Shown here piece by piece: positions 26,359 to 32,092 of a DNA stretch of 64,000 bases. Position 1 is the stretch's first letter. Every line of letters starts with the position of its first letter. The DNA is taken from contig HG799464.1 in NCBI GenBank assembly GCA_000531095.1, forward strand, positions 828,339 through 892,338, in the 5' to 3' direction. A program made the position numbers and the translations under genes. A model generated the notes under the pieces. That model saw only the letters and a program-made list of their open reading frames with translations. It was not told the origin of the DNA and searched no databases. Source of the stretch: Gemmata massiliana. Its GTDB lineage: Bacteria; Planctomycetota; Planctomycetia; Gemmatales; Gemmataceae.

Positions 26359-27285
26359 TTAACTCACGGCCGCCGGAGCGAGGTCCGGCGTCGTCGCGGC
26401 ACGCGGTTCCACCAGCGCGCCGTCCGCGGTGCGGACCCCGGAACCGAATCGCTGGGCGTACACGAACGTGAGTTCCGCACCGAACAGCAGGATTTGCGTC
26501 GAGTAATAGATCCACACCAAGAGTACCACGAACGCGCCCGCGGCACCGTATGTCGATCCGACCGCGGCCTTCCCGAGGTACAGCCCGATCAGGTAGCGCC
26601 CGATCGAGAACAGGCCCGCGGTCACGCAGGCACCGATCCCCACGTCGCGCCACGCGAGCTGCGTTTCCGGCAGCCACTTGAAGATCATCGCGAAAAGCGC
26701 CGCGGTGAGTGCGAAGTTCAGTCCGAAGTTAATTACCTGTGCCAGTGAGTCCATTCCGGGCATCCACCCGGCGATGTGGCTGTTGACCCCTGCTAGTACC
26801 GCGGTCACCACGAGCGAAACGAGTAACAAGAACGCAGCCCCGCACACGAGCGAGAACGAGAGCAAACGCTCCTTGATGATGACGAGAACCCCGCCCTCGG
26901 GCTTACGGCCCGGCACCTTCCAGATCGTGTTCAGCGCGCTCTGCATGTCCGAGAACACACCCGACGCCCCGAAGAACAGCACCCCGAGCGCGATCACCGT
27001 AGCGATGATACCGTCGGACTGCGACGAGCTTTTCAGCACGAGTTGCTCCACGAAACTCGCGGCCTCGACGCCGATCGTGTCGCGGAACTGCTCGACGATC
27101 TCGCCCCGCGCAGCTTCCTGACCGAACGCGAGCCCCGCGATCGCGACCACCGCGAGTAGCAGCGGCGACAGCGACAGTGCGGTGTAGTACGCGAGCGCGG
27201 CCCCGATCCGCGGGGCCTTGTCCTCAATGAACTTCGAGCCGGAATCTCTCAACAGATTCCAAGTGTCTCGTGGTGTGATCTTCAT
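26359..27285 (-). CDS. YihY/BrkB family inner membrane protein
   Basis: 308 residues from ATG 27285. The family start (RIGAALAYYTALSLSPLLLAV) is clear, followed by GVFSDMQSALNTIWKVP and six predicted membrane segments, ending with GAFVVLLVWIYYSTQILLFG AE, a conserved YihY block. Members are polytopic inner membrane proteins; the old RNase BN name is wrong for this family and the real function is unknown. A consensus sigma-54-type promoter (27315-27330) is 30 bases upstream. It is the first gene of a likely three-gene transcript ending at the terminator near 23.8 kb. Confidence 0.92.
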   Translation of the reverse strand: MKITPRDTWNLLRDSGSKFIEDKAPRIGAALAYYTALSLSPLLLAVVAIAGLAFGQEAARGEIVEQFRDTIGVEAASFVEQLVLKSSSQSDGIIATVIALGVLFFGASGVFSDMQSALNTIWKVPGRKPEGGVLVIIKERLLSFSLVCGAAFLLLVSLVVTAVLAGVNSHIAGWMPGMDSLAQVINFGLNFALTAALFAMIFKWLPETQLAWRDVGIGACVTAGLFSIGRYLIGLYLGKAAVGSTYGAAGAFVVLLVWIYYSTQILLFGAELTFVYAQRFGSGVRTADGALVEPRAATTPDLAPAAVS

Positions 27286-27314
27286 TGCTTTGACCTCGCT
27301 GGTGACAAGCCCAT

Positions 27315-27330
27315 TGCAACGTGCGCGCCA
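27315..27330 (-). promoter_or_regulatory. Sigma-54 promoter for YihY-GH13 operon
   Basis: Minus-strand TGGCGC-GCACG-TTGCA, exact GG-N10-GC spacing, 30 bases before the YihY start codon. Confidence 0.75.
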
Positions 27331-27343
27331 AATACCGGCCCAA

Positions 27344-27374
27344 AAACACAGCAACCCACCCGGACTGGGTGGGT
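27344..27374 (-). terminator. Terminator downstream of DUF1328 gene
   Basis: Minus-strand stem ACCCACCC/GGGTGGGT with a 5-base loop (27354-27374), followed by a T-rich stretch containing GTTTTTG. It separates the DUF1328 transcript from the YihY promoter. Confidence 0.6.
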
Positions 27375-27398
27375 CACTGCGAGCGGCACTGTTTACCG

Positions 27399-27572
27399 CT
27401 AGACAACGTCTCTGGTGGACCGGCCCCCCAAGACGAGGGACACGACGAACATCACCAAGAAGACGAAGAACAGGATCTTAGCAGCAACCATCGAGGTACC
27501 GGCCACATCGGTGAACCCGAACAGGGCCGAAATCAGCGCGACGACCAAGAACATGAGTGCCCAGCGGAGCAT
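27399..27572 (-). CDS. DUF1328 (YtjA family) small membrane protein
   Basis: 57-residue protein with two membrane segments, MLRWALMFLVVALISALFGF and AKILFFVFLVMFVVSLVLGG, joined by TDVAGTSMVA. This is the complete DUF1328/YtjA pattern and usual length. ATG 27572 is used; longer in-frame starts lack similarity. YtjA-like genes are widely induced by osmotic or envelope stress, though the molecular role is unknown. A sigma-54-type promoter lies 172 bases upstream (27744-27759), leaving a leader of about 160 bases that contains a 10-bp hairpin at 27619-27644. Confidence 0.9.
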   Translation of the reverse strand: MLRWALMFLVVALISALFGFTDVAGTSMVAAKILFFVFLVMFVVSLVLGGRSTRDVV

Positions 27573-28019
27573 GACTATCTCCCAGTTAGTGGTAAGTGAG
27601 TGAAAGAGTATTGGTGAACTGTCGCGCCTCGTCGGGCGCGACAGGTTGACACGAAAATCAAGTCGTTTGTATTGTTTCTGTTGATCTGTTCGATCAGCAG
27701 TTTGTTCTATCATCCCGCCTTACGGCGAGTTGATTGATACTGATGCAGCCTTCGTGCCAATTCGCTATCCACCAATTCCCCACGACGCGAAACGCGGTAC
27801 AAACAAGCCGCCAAACGCTAGAAATCGCAGCATTTTCCTGCTTCACACGCGACGCGACTCGTTTGTCGAGTTCGCGATTTTTATCTTTGCCGCGCGACTC
27901 AGAGCAGAGAAGTTCCCAACGTGATTTGTGGATTTCGCGCTCTGCGTAAAATGGTGCGTCCGGTCGACTGCTACCGGGCGATTCCCTAGCGCACTTCGCC
28001 TCTCAATCTGGAGAAACAC
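27573..28019. other. Divergent intergenic region of DUF1328 and DUF2934 genes
   Basis: 447 bases without a gene. It contains a hairpin CTGTCGCGCC/GGCGCGACAG (27619-27644) in the predicted DUF1328 leader, the sigma-54-type site 27744-27759 on the minus strand, and an AT-richer stretch of about 27840-27900. No sigma-54-type site was found in the orientation needed for DUF2934. Confidence 0.5.
27744..27759 (-). promoter_or_regulatory. Sigma-54 promoter for DUF1328 gene
   Basis: Minus-strand TGGCAC-GAAGG-CTGCA with exact GG-N10-GC spacing. It lies 172 bases before the DUF1328 start, further than in the other cases. Confidence 0.6.
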
Positions 28020-28256
28020 ATGGCCAATAAACCGTCCTCCCCCGCGCAGAGCAACCACACACCGGTCAGTCAACGCACGAACCCGGCAGCCGCGTCGGAA
28101 TCGGTGTCACTGCAACCCGCTTCCCATCCCGCGAAAGTGAGCACCGACAAGATTCGAGCACGAGCGTTCTTCTTGTGGGAACAGGCCGGCCAACCGGAAG
28201 GTGACGGGGTCGAGTTCTGGTTGCGTGCGGAACAGGAGCTGGCCGCCCCGCGGTAG
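28020..28256 (+). CDS. DUF2934 domain protein
   Basis: 78-residue protein; ATG 28020 is preceded by GGAG at suitable spacing. The first 45 residues are low-complexity (Ser, Pro, Ala, Asn). The C-terminal part, KIRARAFFLWEQAGQPEGDG then FWLRAEQEL, is the DUF2934 motif, a short helical domain often attached to stress or regulatory proteins in proteobacteria and planctomycetes. No membrane segment is present. It is the only plus-strand gene in the first half of the island. The stop codon overlaps the start of a dispersed repeat at 28255. Confidence 0.8.
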   Translation: MANKPSSPAQSNHTPVSQRTNPAAASESVSLQPASHPAKVSTDKIRARAFFLWEQAGQPEGDGVEFWLRAEQELAAPR

Positions 28257-28391
28257 GTTGTGGCTGTGACCCCTCCCCAACCCCTCCCCTAAACGGAGAG
28301 GGGCTTCAAACCGTCTCGGACCGTATTGTGTCTGCTGTTTTTAGTTTCTGTTCCCCCTTCCTTCTTAGGGAAGGGGGTTAGGGGTTAGGTT
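28255..28391. repeat. Dispersed repeat, copy A
   Basis: About 137 bases related over nearly their whole length to 48509-48645 in the opposite orientation. Shared blocks are AGGTTGTGGCT, CCCCTCCCCAACCCCTCCCC, GGAGAGGGGCTT and TTCTGTTCCCCCTTCCTT, ending GGGTTAGG. Inside are two short palindromes (CCCCTCCCCTAAA..GGAGAGGGG and CCCCCTTCCTTCTTAGGGAAGGGGG). It follows the DUF2934 stop codon. Confidence 0.8.
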
Positions 28392-28444
28392 GCCTTCCCT
28401 TCAGGATGGGGGGGGGTAGGTTCGGACTCCCACCAGAAACACAA

Positions 28445-28473
28445 GCGGCCCGCTCGATGTTCGAGCGGGCCGC
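28445..28473 (-). terminator. Hairpin terminator of TspO operon
   Basis: Perfect 13-bp stem GCGGCCCGCTCGA with a 3-base loop. On the minus strand it lies 28 bases after the TspO stop and is followed by CTTGTGTTTCT. Confidence 0.7.
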
Positions 28474-28500
28474 CTCTGTTGTCAGGTTGACTCATACTTC

Positions 28501-29016
28501 TCAGCCACCGTGAATCACGATCGTGGCGTTCAGGGCCGCCGCGAACGTGACCCATAACCAGTACGGCACCATGAGCAGCCCCGCGACTCGCGACACCAGG
28601 AAGAACTCGGCCATCGTGACCGCGACCATAACCCACAAAAGGCAGATGTCGAGAAAGCCCAAGAGCGGGCTGTGCAGACCGAAGAAGCACACGCTCCACG
28701 CGAGATTAAGCCCCAGTTGCACGCCGAACGCACTCAACGGGCAACACACGTCGTCGCTGTTGCGCTCGACCCAGACGATCGAGGCCGCGATCGCCATCAT
28801 CGCGTACAGCGCCGCCCAGACCGGGCCAAACACCCAATCGGGCGGGGTCCACGTCGGCTTCGAGAGTTCGCGGTACCAACTGTCCACCGCGGGAGCGGTG
28901 ATAAGACCACCGAGCACACCAACGAGAGCGGTCGCGGAAACGATCACCGCGACCCCGGTCAACCCCGGCCCCGGCTTGGTCGTGCTACCGACAGAATTGC
29001 ACGTGAGTGAAGACAT
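28501..29016 (-). CDS. TspO/MBR family tryptophan-rich sensory protein
   Basis: 171 residues with five predicted membrane helices, from ATG 29016. The family core SWYRELSKPTWTPPDWVFGP followed by VWAALYAMMAIAA, and LNLAWSVCFFG later, identify TspO/MBR. Members bind porphyrins and related ligands in the membrane and respond to oxidative or light stress. It has a longer polar N-terminus than usual. It lies 38 bases after the DUF2383 gene and ends at a strong hairpin, so it is the last gene of a lipoprotein-DUF2383-TspO transcript with a sigma-54-type promoter at 30073-30088. Confidence 0.92.
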   Translation of the reverse strand: MSSLTCNSVGSTTKPGPGLTGVAVIVSATALVGVLGGLITAPAVDSWYRELSKPTWTPPDWVFGPVWAALYAMMAIAASIVWVERNSDDVCCPLSAFGVQLGLNLAWSVCFFGLHSPLLGFLDICLLWVMVAVTMAEFFLVSRVAGLLMVPYWLWVTFAAALNATIVIHGG

Positions 29017-29054
29017 GACGGAAATCCTTTCGGGCGCCGCGGTGCCTTTACCAC

Positions 29055-29519
29055 TCAATCGTGGTGACTGCAACCGAGAAGGTGATTCAATCCCTCGACG
29101 TGCCTCCGGCACGCGGGCAGCAGGTCACCGCGAATCATCCGGTGGCAGTCCGGGTGGATGTCCTCGTTGTGGAGCGCGTCCTCGTATGCGCCGATCCCGT
29201 GTTCTTCGCCCTGACGCAGCGCCGCCAGCACGGTCGCGGGGCCGAGAGCTTTTGCGGTCGCGGTTACGGTCGCGGTGAACGTTCCCCAAACTTCGGAGCT
29301 TTCCGCGGGTGCCCCGCCGAACGTAATCACGTGGTCGCGCAGCTCGCGCACCGCGCGGCTGTGTTCGTCGCGGATCTTTTGCAGTTCGGCGACGACTTCC
29401 GGGTCGTCGAACTTGCCCATCGCCTGGGTGTACGTTTCGACCGCCGACAGCTCGCCCCGCAACAGTGAGTTCAGGGCGTCGGTATCGCAGGTCATCGTTT
29501 CATGCGTTGCAGTGCTCAT
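29055..29519 (-). CDS. PA2169/DUF2383 four-helix-bundle protein
   Basis: 154-residue ferritin-like protein from ATG 29519. DALNSLLRGELSAVETYTQA and FDDPEVVAELQKIRDEHSRA show the Glu and ExxH positions of a four-helix bundle, and VLAALRQGEEHGIGAYEDAL carries a second E/H set, consistent with the DUF2383/PA2169 family. It could bind metal or act as a stress-protective bundle, which is not proven for the family. There is no signal peptide. It lies between a lipoprotein gene and TspO on the same strand. Confidence 0.88.
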   Translation of the reverse strand: MSTATHETMTCDTDALNSLLRGELSAVETYTQAMGKFDDPEVVAELQKIRDEHSRAVRELRDHVITFGGAPAESSEVWGTFTATVTATAKALGPATVLAALRQGEEHGIGAYEDALHNEDIHPDCHRMIRGDLLPACRRHVEGLNHLLGCSHHD

Positions 29520-29586
29520 CGGGGACTCCTCATGTGAAACGCCCGCCGGCGGGTGCCGACGGGCCGGGACGTGCGCCGCCGATCGG

Positions 29587-30012
29587 TCACTTGTTCTCAA
29601 GTACCTTCACTTTGAAGGTGCCGCTCGTGGGCTGCCCCTCAGCCGGCGTACCGGTGATCTTGATTTCGTGCTCGCCGATCGCCGCGTCCTTCGCGGGCGT
29701 TACGGTGATCGTGAATTTCGTATCGCCCTCTCCCGCCTTGATCGAATCCTTGTTCAACTTGACGTCGATCTTCTCCGGCTTCGACGCGACGGACAGCTTC
29801 ACGTCTTTCTTGAAATCGGAGCCGCGATCGATGCTTGCGTCGTAACTCTCGGAATTACCCTGCTTCACGTCTTTAGCAAGGGTGGAACTAGTACCACCGG
29901 GCAGCGAGAGTTTAAACGAAGCGTTCGTCCCGGGCGTACCACCCTCGGGGCTCTTGTTGCACCCGAGTCCGAACGCCACCAGTGCCGCGGCCGCGGTATA
30001 CCAAACGCGCAT
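29587..30012 (-). CDS. Lipoprotein with single beta-sandwich domain
   Basis: 141-residue lipoprotein: MRVWYTAAAALVAFGLGCNK has lipobox GLGC. The mature part is a Lys/Asp-rich beta-type domain (KDVKLSVASKPEKIDVKLNK, TKFTITVTPAKDAAIGEHEI) resembling immunoglobulin-like or NEW3-type folds, ending in TFKVKVLENK. The ligand is unknown. It is the first gene of the transcript containing DUF2383 and TspO, with a sigma-54-type promoter 61 bases upstream, opposite a second sigma-54-type promoter reading the other way. Confidence 0.78.
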   Translation of the reverse strand: MRVWYTAAAALVAFGLGCNKSPEGGTPGTNASFKLSLPGGTSSTLAKDVKQGNSESYDASIDRGSDFKKDVKLSVASKPEKIDVKLNKDSIKAGEGDTKFTITVTPAKDAAIGEHEIKITGTPAEGQPTSGTFKVKVLENK

Positions 30013-30072
30013 TATGTGTCCTCTTGGGATCAGCAGATTCTCCCGACGGGAGTGTCGGGTACGACTGAGTTA

Positions 30073-30088
30073 CGCAACCGCTGTGCCA
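30073..30088 (-). promoter_or_regulatory. Sigma-54 promoter for lipoprotein-DUF2383-TspO operon
   Basis: Minus-strand TGGCAC-AGCGG-TTGCG, a full match to the -24/-12 consensus with exact spacing, 61 bases before the start at 30012. Confidence 0.8.
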
Positions 30089-30103
30089 TACCGACCCGCG
30101 CCG

Positions 30104-30120
30104 CGGCATGAGCGTTGCAT
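30104..30120 (+). promoter_or_regulatory. Sigma-54 promoter for 30191 membrane protein
   Basis: Plus-strand CGGCAT-GAGCG-TTGCAT with exact GG-N10-GC spacing, 70 bases before ATG 30191. It is divergent from 30073-30088, with only 15 bases between the two. Confidence 0.65.
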
Positions 30121-30190
30121 TGAAAGGAGTCAGTAGGTCGTAACTGGAACGGGCCAGCGGCCCTTAACTCATGCGAATTGGAGCAGGATC

Positions 30191-30595
30191 ATGCCCATGC
30201 TTTCCCACCCGGCATTCGGTCCGCGGACGGCCCTCGGATACGTCACCGGCGGTTCCTTGTTATGCGTGTGGACCCTCGTGTGGTACTTCACGCGCGAGTA
30301 CGAGTTGAACCGGTCTCAGTGGTTCTGGGTCGCGGGCCTGTTCCTTACGGGCACGACATTTATTTTCCTGGGTCTTATCCTCGGGCCGCTCGGTCGTGCG
30401 GCCCGGCAATCGGAACTGCCCCCGCAAGCAGCGCTTAATGCCGAAGCCATTATCCAACAAACTGCGGCCGCACACCCGCCCGCGGTCGTCGCGCCGGCCA
30501 ACACGATTCCGGCCGCGCCCGTTGCTCCCGTGGTGACAACGGCCCCCACCACAGCGGCACCACAAGCACCGCCGCAAATCGTCCCCGCGCACTGA
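30191..30595 (+). CDS. Two-TM membrane protein with Ala/Pro-rich tail
   Basis: 134 residues. ATG 30191 follows AGGATC. Two membrane segments, GYVTGGSLLCVWTLVWYF and FWVAGLFLTGTTFIFLGLIL, are joined by a charged loop (TREYELNRSQ). The C-terminal half is disordered and rich in Ala, Pro, Val and Thr. I do not recognise a named family. It is expressed alone, from a divergent sigma-54-type promoter to a strong intrinsic terminator, so it appears to be a regular member of the island. Confidence 0.75.
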   Translation: MPMLSHPAFGPRTALGYVTGGSLLCVWTLVWYFTREYELNRSQWFWVAGLFLTGTTFIFLGLILGPLGRAARQSELPPQAALNAEAIIQQTAAAHPPAVVAPANTIPAAPVAPVVTTAPTTAAPQAPPQIVPAH

Positions 30596-30621
30596 GAGCT
30601 CGCGATCTTCGACCCAACGCG

Positions 30622-30656
30622 AACCGCTCCCGAACTTCGGGAGCGGTTTTGTTTTT
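30622..30656 (+). terminator. Intrinsic terminator of 30191 gene
   Basis: Stem AACCGCTCCCGAA and its complement (30622-30648), running into TTTTGTTTTT. A strong Rho-independent terminator, 26 bases after the stop. Confidence 0.88.
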
Positions 30657-30726
30657 CCGGGCCATTCGCACCCGCTTGAGTTACGCGCCCTCTTCGGTCG
30701 GTGAAAGGCGCAAGCAAGAAGCATTT

Positions 30727-30813
30727 TTTTGACAGGATTAACAGGATCAATCGGATAAGACCGAACGCGAGATTGTCTTCTGAATCCTGTCGATCCTGTT
30801 AATCCTGTCAAAA
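30727..30813. repeat. Inverted repeat of the GACAGGATTAACAGGAT type
   Basis: Arms 30727-30756 and 30784-30813 (30 bases each) are near-perfect inverted copies containing TTTTGACAGGATTAACAGGAT-type words (quoted core GACAGGATTAACAGGAT), with a 27-base spacer. Such elements recur in many unrelated environmental bacterial genomes. Confidence 0.8.
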
Positions 30814-30953
30814 CTCTTCTGCTCTGTAACTGGAGACCTGCACCGGCGGCCCACACCGACCGTTCGCCCAGAAAGCCCCTGACAAACCGCGAGTGTTAAC
30901 GGACGGATTGGCGCTCTGTCCTGCCCCCGCAATAAAAGCCCCAGGAAAACAAC

Positions 30954-30977
30954 CGCGGCCGGGAATCCCCGGCCGCG
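30954..30977 (-). terminator. Terminator of ferritin-like gene
   Basis: Stem CGCGGCCGGG/CCCGGCCGCG with a 4-base loop. On the minus strand it lies 27 bases after the stop at 31005 and is followed by GTTGTTTTCC. Confidence 0.75.
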
Positions 30978-31004
30978 ATGACGTTCGATTGTCACATTCC
31001 GTTC

Positions 31005-31478
31005 TCATTTCGCTCCGCTCCGCTGCCGCCCGGCAATCAGTTCGGCGAGCGGCTTCGCGGCCCGTTTCGCGGCAATGATCCGGCGCACGCGCTTCGCAAG
31101 TCCTGGCTCACCCGCGGCACGGAGTTGGCCCGCGCGCTCGTGGAGCCGACGCAGCGTTTCCGCGGTCCAATCGGCCGCGGCCACACGGTCGGCGTTCAGC
31201 ACCGCGTTGAGTTCGTCGAGGTCATTCGCGACGACCCCGCCGTAGTCGTAGATGAGCTGACAGAGTGCCAGCGACGCGAGGACCGTTTCCTGACCGGCCC
31301 GCGTGACGGCGGCTGATGCCGCGGCGTCCGTGTCTTTAAGGCGCTCCGCGAACACCGCGTGCGCGTATACCGCCCGGCACTCGCGCGTGAAATCATCATT
31401 GAGTAGTTCGAGCAGATCGTTTTTTGTGACGACGGATGGTGCGTATTTCGAGCGACGTTGAGTAATAGGGGTGACCAT
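31005..31478 (-). CDS. Ferritin-like helical protein
   Basis: 157 residues from ATG 31478. The helical core (DLLELLNDDFTRECRAVYAH followed by AVFAERLKD) resembles the first ferritin-like helix with a Glu and a His in the metal positions, and QETVLASLALCQLIYDYGG resembles the matching helix, but the usual ExxH is incomplete, so metal binding is uncertain. The C-terminus is Arg/Lys/Ala-rich and could bind nucleic acid or membrane. It is monocistronic between a consensus sigma-54-type promoter (31519-31534) and a terminator. The family call is moderate. Confidence 0.65.
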   Translation of the reverse strand: MVTPITQRRSKYAPSVVTKNDLLELLNDDFTRECRAVYAHAVFAERLKDTDAAASAAVTRAGQETVLASLALCQLIYDYGGVVANDLDELNAVLNADRVAAADWTAETLRRLHERAGQLRAAGEPGLAKRVRRIIAAKRAAKPLAELIAGRQRSGAK

Positions 31479-31518
31479 CGAATTGGGCCTCCGTGACATT
31501 GGGCGCACGTCGCAGAAT

Positions 31519-31534
31519 CGCAAAGTATGTGCCA
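31519..31534 (-). promoter_or_regulatory. Sigma-54 promoter for ferritin-like gene
   Basis: Minus-strand TGGCAC-ATACT-TTGCG, a full consensus match with exact spacing, 41 bases before the start at 31478. Confidence 0.8.
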
Positions 31535-31575
31535 CTCGTCACTTATTACCAAAGCAACGATACAAACGACAGCGA

Positions 31576-31595
31576 CCCCGGGAACACTCCCGGGG
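31576..31595 (-). terminator. Hairpin downstream of the YqjD/DUF883-like gene
   Basis: Stem CCCCGGG/CCCGGGG with a 6-base loop, 28 bases after the stop at 31623 on the minus strand. The following T-run is weak. Confidence 0.55.
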
Positions 31596-31622
31596 CCGCT
31601 GCGGTACGTCACCGTTCCGAGA

Positions 31623-32030
31623 TCAGAGCGCGCGCGCGGTGCGCCCGATGAGCAGCCCGACGCCGAAGCCGATGAGCAGAGCCGGGAGCGGGTGCTTGCG
31701 GACGAGGTTCGTCACTTCGCGCCCGAAGTCACCGACCGAATCGGACGCCGTGCTGTAGGCGTCTTCCGCCCACTGTTCCGCCTTGCCACCCGCGTGCCGA
31801 ACAGTTTCACGCGCGTCGCCGGCCCACTCCTGGAGCTTTTCGCGCGCTTGACCGGCCACGTCGCCGGCACGGTCGATCAGCCCCTGTGCGTTATCGCGCA
31901 CGCGGTCGACGACGTTCTGCCCCTCTTGCTTCGCGCCCTGAGCAGCCCCCGCGGCTTTGTCGGTCGCGTTCTTGGCGGCGTCGGCGGCGTTATCGATACC
32001 GGTCTTCATGCGGTCTTTGAGATCAGCCAC
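31623..32030 (-). CDS. YqjD/ElaB (DUF883)-like or LEA-like helical membrane protein
   Basis: 135 residues from GTG 32030, preceded by AGGAGG with 7-base spacing. Residues 1-105 are an Ala/Asp/Lys-rich amphipathic helix with 11-residue-type repeats (DNAADAAKNATDKAAGAAQG), like late-embryogenesis-abundant or CsbD-type stress proteins. The C-terminus VRKHPLPALLIGFGVGLLIG is the glycine-zipper membrane anchor of YqjD/ElaB/DUF883 proteins, which associate with stalled ribosomes at the membrane in enterobacteria. It is controlled by its own sigma-54-type promoter, located inside the 3' end of the AI-2E gene. Confidence 0.82.
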   Translation of the reverse strand: MADLKDRMKTGIDNAADAAKNATDKAAGAAQGAKQEGQNVVDRVRDNAQGLIDRAGDVAGQAREKLQEWAGDARETVRHAGGKAEQWAEDAYSTASDSVGDFGREVTNLVRKHPLPALLIGFGVGLLIGRTARAL

Positions 32031-32092
32031 AGTAGAACCTCCTAAGAGTTTGAAGTCCGGGGGAAACCCGTTCTCCCGATGACACCACACCG

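Larger units (their letters stand above)
30596..31004. other. Intergenic region with two terminators and a dispersed repeat
   Basis: 409 bases without a gene. From left to right it holds the plus-strand terminator at 30622-30656, the GACAGGATTAACAGGAT inverted repeat at 30727-30813, and the minus-strand terminator at 30954-30977. No promoter is needed here because flanking genes converge. Confidence 0.6.

Noticed and set aside
26359-27285. Ribonuclease BN annotation for YihY
   Set aside because: That name was assigned to this family in error; the sequence is a polytopic membrane protein with no nuclease motifs.
27730-27924. A 64-codon plus-strand open frame upstream of DUF2934
   Set aside because: No ribosome binding site or family similarity, and it would cross the sigma-54-type site on the other strand.
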